Below are positions 55,873 through 61,762 of a stretch of 61,762 nt of DNA, piece by piece. Position numbers and translations under genes: made by a program. The number at the start of each line of letters is the position of its first letter. Position 1 is the first letter of the stretch. Origin of the DNA: Aquincola tertiaricarbonis. GTDB taxonomy: Bacteria; Pseudomonadota; Gammaproteobacteria; Burkholderiales; Burkholderiaceae_C. Under the pieces are notes generated by a model. It made no database searches. It worked only from the letters and a program-made list of their open reading frames with translations, and was not told the origin of the DNA. The DNA lies in the NCBI RefSeq assembly GCF_000969605.1, contig NZ_JZUE01000030.1, forward strand, positions 1 to 61,762, in the 5' to 3' direction.

Positions 55873-56712
55873 CTACAGCATGGGAAGCCGGCCCGGCCAC
55901 GGGCCCAGCGGGAACGCTTCGTCGATGCGGGCGAGTTCGGCTTCCGTCAGCCGCAGCACGCCGGCGCCCGCGTTGTCGGCGGCGTGCTCCGGGCTGGACG
56001 CCTTGGGGATCGCGAACAAGGACGGCCGCCTTACCAGAAAGCGGAGCGCCACCTGGCGCGCCGTCGCGCCGTGCCTTGCCGCGATCTCCTCCAGTACGCG
56101 GCCCCCCCGCGTACGCGGGCCCGGGAAGCTGCCATGGCCGAGTGGGCTGTAGGCGACCACCGCGATGCCGTGTGCTTCGCACCACGGCAATACGGCGTGC
56201 TCGATCACGCGCTCCTCCAAGTGGTAGAGGACCTGATTGCAGGCAAGGCGGCCTTCGCCGCCAGCGCTCCAGGCCAGCTCCAGCTGGGGCACGTCGAAGT
56301 TGCTCACGCCCCATGACAGGATCTTGCCGTCGCGCCGGAGCCGCTCGAAGCCCGCGAACGTGTCTTCGAGCGGGTGCGGACCGGGCCAGTGCAGGAGGTA
56401 GCAGTCCAACCTGTCGGTCCGCAGGCGCGCGAGCGAGCGTTCGCAGGCCGCTACCGTTCCGCCACGCGAGGCGTTCCCGGGGAGGACCTTGGAGACGACA
56501 AAAACCTCGTCGCGCCGACCGGCGATGGCGTCGCCGACCACGATCTCGGCGTCGCCGTACATCTCGGCGGTGTCGATGTGGGTCATGCCGAGATCAAGGC
56601 CGCGGCGCAGGGCAGCGACCGCAGTGGGCCGATGCGCGTCGTCGATGTACCAAGTTCCCTGGCCGATCACTGCAACCTCGCGCGGCCCCGTACCAAACGG
56701 GCGCCGCTGCAT
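55873..56712 (-). CDS. Aldo/keto reductase
   Basis: This 279-residue NADPH-dependent oxidoreductase is of the aldo/keto reductase fold. The catalytic tetrad is visible: Asp in MTHIDTAEMYG, Tyr in the same motif, Lys in VFVVSKVLPG, and His in CYLLHWPGP. The cofactor-binding end reads LFAIPKASSPEHAADNAGAG. ATG 56712 has AGGA nine bases upstream. The frame extends to 56877, but the added part is low quality. The substrate is unknown. It sits between the TMEM175-like and dopachrome-type genes. Confidence 0.88.
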   Translation of the reverse strand: MQRRPFGTGPREVAVIGQGTWYIDDAHRPTAVAALRRGLDLGMTHIDTAEMYGDAEIVVGDAIAGRRDEVFVVSKVLPGNASRGGTVAACERSLARLRTDRLDCYLLHWPGPHPLEDTFAGFERLRRDGKILSWGVSNFDVPQLELAWSAGGEGRLACNQVLYHLEERVIEHAVLPWCEAHGIAVVAYSPLGHGSFPGPRTRGGRVLEEIAARHGATARQVALRFLVRRPSLFAIPKASSPEHAADNAGAGVLRLTEAELARIDEAFPLGPWPGRLPML

Positions 56713-56988
56713 GCTTTTCGGTCCTGCGGCGGAAGGGGCGTCCTGTGCAGCGCCGGCTGCGGCTGTTGGTCTCACTCCGCCGCTGCTCCCCGAGATTGCC
56801 CGGTTGGAGTCGCGAATAGCCTGACGACCTCCGGTGGGCTTCTCGATCTTCGCGTCCGGCACGTTCAGCACCGACACTCGCGGGGTCCGTTGTAGACGAC
56901 TTCTCTCATGATGTCTCCTTGGTTGATTGCTTGGATCGTTGTCGACCGCCTTACAGGCAGCCGACGTTGACTGGCTTTACGCTCAGGG

Positions 56989-58131
56989 TTAGCGCCGCCG
57001 CGTCTCCGTCCCCTCGATGCGCCACAGCTGAGTCGCAAGGCGAGGGCCGTTCTCGGGCTTGAACCAGCTCATGTCTTGAATGCGCGAGCTCGTGACGTAG
57101 ATCGTGCCGTCAGGAGCCTCGGAGAAAGTGTCGGGCCAGCGCAACCGGTCGTCCTGGACGAGGGTTGTGTCTCGACCGTCGTCGCGAACCTTCACGGCGT
57201 TGCCTTCGATGGCGCTGAGATAAAGGCGCCCCCGCCCGTCGATCCACAAGCCGTCGGTGGGCTCGCTCTGGCCGACCCGTTCGACGCGGGATTCCAACTC
57301 CTTAACGGAGAGACGGGAATTGTTCAGCGCCTCGGTCGCGATGCGATACAGCGTCCGGCCCGTCAGCGCTTTCCAGTAGAGGTGACGACCATCGGGGGAC
57401 AGCGCGATGCTGTCGGCCGCGAACTCCACCGCGCGCCCGTCCGGGCGGCGCAACTCCCGCCCGTCGGTCTTCACCACGACGCCCTTCTCTGGCTGTGTGC
57501 TGGGATGGCCGTCCAGGACTCGGCGCGCCTGCCCGCCCGGCAGGTCCACGACGATCAGCGCGCCCGTCGCGCCGGCATCGGTGAGGTAGGCTTGGCGGCC
57601 GTCAGCGCTGAGGCGCACGTCATTGATGTAGGAGCTGAGCGGCGCGACCCTTTCGTCGAAGCGGATGACCTGTGCGACCCGGTTCGTGGCGAGGTCGATC
57701 CGCACCAGCTTCGCTCCATCCGGCACGACGTAGCCTTGACCGGGGGCGGCCGGGTCGACGACCCAGAGATTGCCGCGTCCGTCGGCCACTACGCTTTGCA
57801 CGCAAACGAAGTGGTCGTTTGGGGATATCTGGTCCTTCTTGGCGTTCCGCCAAGCATTCCATTCCTCGTTCGGGTAGGGCTTGACCTGGCCGTCCGCCGT
57901 GACTTCGGCAACGGAGATTGGCGCGTCCTCGGTCCAGCGCGGGAAGTTCACGAAGACGCGGCCATTCGCCGCGACCGTCACTCCGGTCACCTGATGTTCG
58001 AAGCTCGCGACGAGCTGCAGCCGCGCCTCGCCTCCCGGCGAGGGAGAGGCCTGCTGCTGCGCGAGGGATACGCCGCCGGAGGGGAACGCCAATGCGAGCG
58101 CGATCGATGCGGCGGCTGCGAACTTGATCAT
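56989..58131 (-). CDS. Secreted royal-jelly/yellow-family protein
   Basis: The 380-residue protein has a signal peptide of about 24 residues (FAAAASIALALAFPSGG). The mature part is a six-bladed beta propeller of the MRJP/yellow family, related to L-dopachrome tautomerase: VTVAANGRVFVNFPRW, then YINDVRLSADGRQAYLTDAG, FAADSIALSPDGRHLYWKAL, and WIDGRGRLYLSAIEGNAV. ATG 58131 is chosen with GAGG five bases upstream; an in-frame GTG lies at 58137. It is periplasmic and its substrate is unknown. It is about 60 bp downstream of the alcohol dehydrogenase. Confidence 0.82.
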   Translation of the reverse strand: MIKFAAAASIALALAFPSGGVSLAQQQASPSPGGEARLQLVASFEHQVTGVTVAANGRVFVNFPRWTEDAPISVAEVTADGQVKPYPNEEWNAWRNAKKDQISPNDHFVCVQSVVADGRGNLWVVDPAAPGQGYVVPDGAKLVRIDLATNRVAQVIRFDERVAPLSSYINDVRLSADGRQAYLTDAGATGALIVVDLPGGQARRVLDGHPSTQPEKGVVVKTDGRELRRPDGRAVEFAADSIALSPDGRHLYWKALTGRTLYRIATEALNNSRLSVKELESRVERVGQSEPTDGLWIDGRGRLYLSAIEGNAVKVRDDGRDTTLVQDDRLRWPDTFSEAPDGTIYVTSSRIQDMSWFKPENGPRLATQLWRIEGTETRRR

Positions 58132-58190
58132 GGTCACCTCATCGGCCTGGAGTGGGCTTGCGACTTGCGACCGAGGGGCCTGTTGCGCCG

Positions 58191-59363
58191 TCAGGGCGCG
58201 AACACCGCGCGCACGCAGCCGTCGGTCTTGTGCTTGAACATGTCGTATCCGCGCGGGCCGTCCTCGAGCGAGAAGCGGTGCGTGGCGAGGTAGGCCGGGT
58301 TCAACTCGCCCTTCTGGGCATGCGCGAGCAGGCGGTCCATGTAGGCTTGGCCGTGCTGCTGAGCGCTGCGCACGGTCATGCCCTTGTTCATGATGACGCC
58401 CATCGGGAACTTATCGATCAGCCCGTAGACGCCGAGCACCGAGAGCGTGCCGCCCTTGCGGCAGGCCATGATGGCCTCGCGCAACGCCTGGCCGCGGTCG
58501 GTCTCCAGGCGCAGCGCCTGCTTGACGCGGTCGTAGGCGTATTGCGGCCCGGTCCCGTGCGCCTCCATTCCGACCGCGTCGATGCAGGAGTCAGGGCCGC
58601 GGCCCCCCGTCATCTCCTTCAGCGTCTCGAGCACGCTGTCAACCTGCGTGTAGTCGATCGTCTCGGAGCCGGCGTGCTCGCGTGCCATCTGCAGCCGCTC
58701 GGGAAAGCGGTCGATCGCGATCACCCGATCGGCCCCCATCAGCCGCGCGCTCTGCTGCGCCATCAAGCCCACGCCGCCACAGCCCCAGACCGCGACCGTG
58801 TCGCCCGGCTGGATGTTGCAGAAGTCGGCACCCATGTAGCCGGTCGGCGCCGCATCCGAGAGAAACAGCGCTGTCTCGTCCGCCACCCCGTCAGGGACCT
58901 TAAAGCAGTCGTTGTCGGCGAAGGGCACGCGCACATACTGCGCATGCGCGCCGGCATAGCCGCCAAAGGCGTGGGTGTAGCCATAGATGCCGGCCGTTTG
59001 ATAGCCGCCGAGCAGCGGCGCTTGCAGCTCAGGCTTGGGGTGCGTGTTGTCGCACAGCGAGTAGAGGTGGTGGTTGCAATACCAGCACTGGCCGCAGACG
59101 ATGAACGAGGGAACGACGACGCGGTCGCCCTTCGCCACGTGCTTCACTTCCGGGCCGACCTCCTCGATCACGCCCATGAACTCGTGGCCGATCACGTCGC
59201 CGGCCCTCATGGTCGGGATATAGCCGTCGATGAAGTGCAAGTCCGAGCCGCAGGTCGTCGACAGGCTCACGCGCAGGATGGCGTCGTGCGGGTTGACGAT
59301 TTCGGGGTCCTTCACCGTGCCGACGCGCAGGTCGTTAACGCCGTTTCAATAGAGCGCTCGCAT
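58191..59363 (-). pseudogene. Zinc alcohol dehydrogenase interrupted by TGA at codon 6
   Basis: From ATG 59363 the frame reads MRALY, then TGA (59346-59348), then NGVNDLRVGTVKDPEIVNPH and a complete zinc-dependent dehydrogenase. In this family the sixth residue is normally Trp, so TGG to TGA is the likely change. The rest is intact: catalytic zinc ligands in TTCGSDLH and VIGHEFMG, four structural cysteines in CGQCWYCNHHLYSLC, and the nucleotide loop VWGCGGVGLMAQ. Translation could restart at GTG 59315, losing the first strand. The family includes formaldehyde dehydrogenase-like enzymes. Confidence 0.75.
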
Positions 59364-59374
59364 GACTCGTCTCC

Positions 59375-60136
59375 TTAGCGCGTGTCGGCGCGGGCCGCGG
59401 GCTGGCGCTCGGTGGTCGGAATCTCGCCGGTTTCGACAAGGCTCTTGAAGCGTCGCAGCACCCCGTCCGCGGCCAGGTTGAGGGGCGTGCGTGCCAGAAG
59501 CTTGACCGCCGCCTCACCCAACACGCCGCCGGGCGGGTCGAAGCGAAACCGGAGCGTGGCGACGGTTCCGCGGTCGGCAGGGCCCGGCCGGAAACGGACC
59601 GATCCCTCGTTCGGGACGGCGGCGCCGTGAAGAGAGCGCCAACCGATGCCCTCGCCGGGGCGGTCGTTCACCGTTTCCGAGTCCCATTCGTAGGCATGGC
59701 CCAGCGGCCCCGCGACACGCCAGTGCATGCGGCCGTCGCCGGACGGGCGCGCGATTGCGAAGCCACTCATGATCTGCGGCAGCGTCTTCGGATCGCACCA
59801 GCGCTGGTAGAGCGCGTCCGCAGTCATGGCGATTGTGATTGAGCGCTCCACCTCGGGCTCATTGGCCAGGGCCTTGCCCCGTCCCTTGCGCACGGCCGGA
59901 CCGCCGTCGCGGCGGAGTTGGACGCCGCGCGCGACGGCGACCGCGGTCGCGCTCGCGAGTCCGATGAGGACGAGGGGTGCCTTCTTCCTGCGTGCGAGAC
60001 CGGCCACGATGGCGGTGACGCCGAGGGCGAGAGGAACCCAGCCTGGGACCTGCATCGGCCCGCCGACAGAGGCGACCGGGGAAGGGCCGCTCGGCCGCAG
60101 CGATCTCTGCCGTTGCATTGCTACGCTGTTGCCCAT
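59375..60136 (-). CDS. SRPBCC-domain membrane-anchored protein
   Basis: The 253-residue product has GGGAG eight bases before ATG 60136. Two short hydrophobic helices (VPLALGVTAIVAGLA and LVLIGLASATAVAVA) precede a START-like SRPBCC domain (about 90-230, RSITIAMTADALYQRWCDPK, then TLPQIMSGFAIA and GHAYEWDSETVNDRPGEGIG). Such proteins are common beside dehydrogenase genes in alpha-proteobacteria and may bind hydrophobic ligands. It is the first gene of the minus-strand block, divergent from the kinase at 60392. Confidence 0.8.
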   Translation of the reverse strand: MGNSVAMQRQRSLRPSGPSPVASVGGPMQVPGWVPLALGVTAIVAGLARRKKAPLVLIGLASATAVAVARGVQLRRDGGPAVRKGRGKALANEPEVERSITIAMTADALYQRWCDPKTLPQIMSGFAIARPSGDGRMHWRVAGPLGHAYEWDSETVNDRPGEGIGWRSLHGAAVPNEGSVRFRPGPADRGTVATLRFRFDPPGGVLGEAAVKLLARTPLNLAADGVLRRFKSLVETGEIPTTERQPAARADTR

Positions 60137-60391
60137 GGCGAGCTCTCCCACTGTTGCGGCCTAAACATCTCATGCAGCGGTCCTCCTTGCCGGAGGCCGA
60201 AGGTGTTGAGACGTGCCTGACTATCACAGCGCTTCCGGAACCGGGTCATCCGGTGCATGCCTAAGGGGAACACCGCGATCAGGGCAGGCGGCGACGCTGG
60301 GTTGTCGACCGCGAAGCCAACGCCGTCGTGTGCCGGGCCGGCACACCAGTTGCCGGGCACCTGAAACCAGCCGCAAGCAGAGGCACAGCGC

Positions 60392-61762
60392 ATGACTGCC
60401 CCCGATTTCCTGTCCGGCGGAGGCTCGATGGGTGCCCGCATTCGGGCGCACGATTGGTCCGCCTCGCCCACTGGTCCGCCAGGGGCTTGGCCGCAACTGT
60501 TGCGGACCGCGCTCAGTCTCGTGCTGCATTCCAGATTCCCGGCTTATCTGGCCTGGGGACGGGAGCTTGTGAGTTTCCACAACGACGCTTATCTGCCGAT
60601 GCTGGGGACAAAACCGGACGCGCTAGGCCGGCCGGTCCAGGAGGTTTGGCCCGAGATCTGGGACGAGGTCGGCCCGATCGTGGCACGCGCTCTCTCCGGC
60701 AAGGCAAGCTACTTCGAGGATCTGCCACTCACCCTGGAACGCAAGGGCTATCCCGAAAGGACCTGGTGGACTTTTTCCTATTCCCCGATCTGCACCGAAA
60801 CAGGGGAGGTCGGCGGCGTGCTGTGCATCGTGCACGAGACCACCGAGCGAGTGCTCACCGAGCGGCGGCTCGTTTTCCTTGACGACTTGAGAGGCGAGAT
60901 GCGCGGACGGTGCGATCCGCGCGAGATGATGGCGGCAGCGGCGGAGAGACTTGGATGCCACCTCGGTGCTGGGCGTGCCGGTTACGGCGAGGTGGACGCG
61001 ACTGGCACGGTGTTCACGGTCGAGCGCGACTGGACCGACGGCGCGATGCCGAGCTTCGTCGGCTGGCACCACCTCGATGACTTCGGTCCGCCGATCATGG
61101 GCGAGCTGAGGACGGGTCGCACGATCCGCCTCGACGACGTCCTGACCGACCCGCGCACGGCGGGCGAGGGCGTCGCCGCCGCTTTCGCCGCCATCGGGAT
61201 GCGCGCCTGCATCTCCGCGCCGTTCATGGATAGCGGCGAGATCGCAGCGACGCTCTACGTCCACCAAGCCCAGCCGCGTCGCTGGCGCGACGACGAGGTG
61301 GCGCTGATGGAGGAGGTAGCCGGCCTTACCTCGGAGGCGGTCCGGCGGGCGCGAGCCGAGAGGGCGCTGCGCGAGAGCGAGGCACGGCTCCAGGCCGCTA
61401 TCGACCTCGTCGGCTTATCGCCCTACGCCTGGGACCCCAGGACCGGCACGTTGTACTGGGACGACCGCCTCAGGGCGATGTGGGGTCTTCCTCCCGGAGC
61501 CTACGTCGACGACCACGTATTCCTCGCAGCGATCCACCCCGATGACCGGCCGCGCGTCGAGGCCGCCATCGCCCGATGCATCGATCCAGAGGGGGACGGG
61601 ATTTATGAGATTGAGTACCGCGTGATCGGCGTGGAGAGCGGCGCGGAGCGTTGGATCTCGACTCGGGGACAAACCCTATTCGGCCACGGCCAGCCCATCT
61701 GGTTCATCGGCGCCGCCCTCGACATTACTAAGGAAGGTCTGCACAACGCGATGCGATGCGCC
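60392..61762 (+). CDS. PAS-GAF sensor kinase, truncated by the window end
   Basis: 457 residues are present and the frame is open at the edge. An N-terminal PAS-like sensor (HDWSASPTGPPGAWPQLLRT, then LERKGYPERTWWTFSYSPIC) is followed by a GAF domain (about 165-320, FVGWHHLDDFGPPIMGELRT, GMRACISAPFMDSGEIAATL) and a PAS/PAC pair (VGLSPYAWDPRTGTLYWDDR, then FIGAALDITKE). The kinase core should lie beyond the window. The layout matches alpha-proteobacterial HWE or HisKA kinases. The first PAS resembles that of the kinase at 24932. Confidence 0.82.
   Translation, partial: MTAPDFLSGGGSMGARIRAHDWSASPTGPPGAWPQLLRTALSLVLHSRFPAYLAWGRELVSFHNDAYLPMLGTKPDALGRPVQEVWPEIWDEVGPIVARALSGKASYFEDLPLTLERKGYPERTWWTFSYSPICTETGEVGGVLCIVHETTERVLTERRLVFLDDLRGEMRGRCDPREMMAAAAERLGCHLGAGRAGYGEVDATGTVFTVERDWTDGAMPSFVGWHHLDDFGPPIMGELRTGRTIRLDDVLTDPRTAGEGVAAAFAAIGMRACISAPFMDSGEIAATLYVHQAQPRRWRDDEVALMEEVAGLTSEAVRRARAERALRESEARLQAAIDLVGLSPYAWDPRTGTLYWDDRLRAMWGLPPGAYVDDHVFLAAIHPDDRPRVEAAIARCIDPEGDGIYEIEYRVIGVESGAERWISTRGQTLFGHGQPIWFIGAALDITKEGLHNAMRCA

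Noticed and set aside
56713-56877. 55-residue N-terminal extension of the aldo/keto reductase
   Set aside because: Family members begin close to the first strand as at 56712, and the extension is low-complexity.
1-61762. CRISPR array, rRNA genes, or a luxI gene
   Set aside because: I looked for regularly spaced repeats, rRNA-like stretches and an autoinducer synthase. None was apparent by eye, though a computational search would be more sensitive.

Overview
The window is GC-rich DNA with strong G/C bias at third codon positions. It looks like a chromosomal segment of a motile, environmental Burkholderiales bacterium. Supporting features are two methyl-accepting chemotaxis proteins, CheW, many sensor kinases, a PEP-CTERM protein, an H-NS protein of the beta-proteobacterial type, a LuxR regulator without a luxI gene, and the alpha-2-macroglobulin/PbpC pair. 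The genus assignment is inference from gene content only.

Layout. 0.5-12.4 kb: zinc-ribbon protein, MFS exporter, an IS110-family remnant, a hybrid sensor kinase, a TRAP permease pair (DctQ, DctM) coupled to a small membrane protein, a chemoreceptor and an EamA exporter. 12.4-19.3 kb: a signalling-rich block with a DUF1566-like protein, a GNAT acetyltransferase, two tiny peptide genes, a LuxR-type regulator, a lone receiver protein, a degenerate hybrid kinase and unknown proteins. 19.3-27.6 kb: an accessory and decayed zone with a PEP-CTERM protein, broken genes (HEPN-like, SRAP), a frameshifted gene, a PAS kinase, a GGDEF-degenerate protein and a tRNA-Thr(CGU)-like gene. 27.8-35.8 kb: alpha-2-macroglobulin and PbpC, overlapping and clearly core. 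36-41.7 kb: accessory again, with an immunity-like protein, a frameshifted gene, antitoxin debris and a CsgG-like lipoprotein. 41.8-49.7 kb: chemoreceptor-CheW operon, large diguanylate cyclase, and umuD-umuC. 49.9-55.1 kb: H-NS, ParE-type toxin-antitoxin, MYG1-family hydrolase, small proteins, a kinase stub. 55.1-61.8 kb: a block (TMEM175 channel, aldo/keto reductase, dopachrome-type protein, zinc alcohol dehydrogenase, SRPBCC protein, PAS-GAF kinase) whose protein style resembles alpha-proteobacteria and may have been acquired.

The most interesting observation is at 14.9-15.9 kb. Downstream of the LuxR-type gene, and on the same strand, lie two consecutive mini-ORFs, each with its own ribosome binding site. 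They encode MQHPTNQAPGFPRVGF and MTSFPRVGF, which share the exact C-terminus FPRVGF. A 9-bp inverted repeat lies just before the first, a hairpin follows the second, and a terminator-like stem closes the unit. No luxI is present. This could be a LuxR-linked short-peptide system of a kind I do not recognise; that function is a hypothesis.

Other points of note are a UmuD in which both catalytic residues are replaced (Ser to Gly, Lys to Arg), an alcohol dehydrogenase interrupted by TGA at codon 6, an 8-bp tandem repeat that throws a kinase stub out of frame, and an H-NS protein with two DNA-binding tails. Several genes are broken by single frameshifts, which could be real decay or assembly indels.
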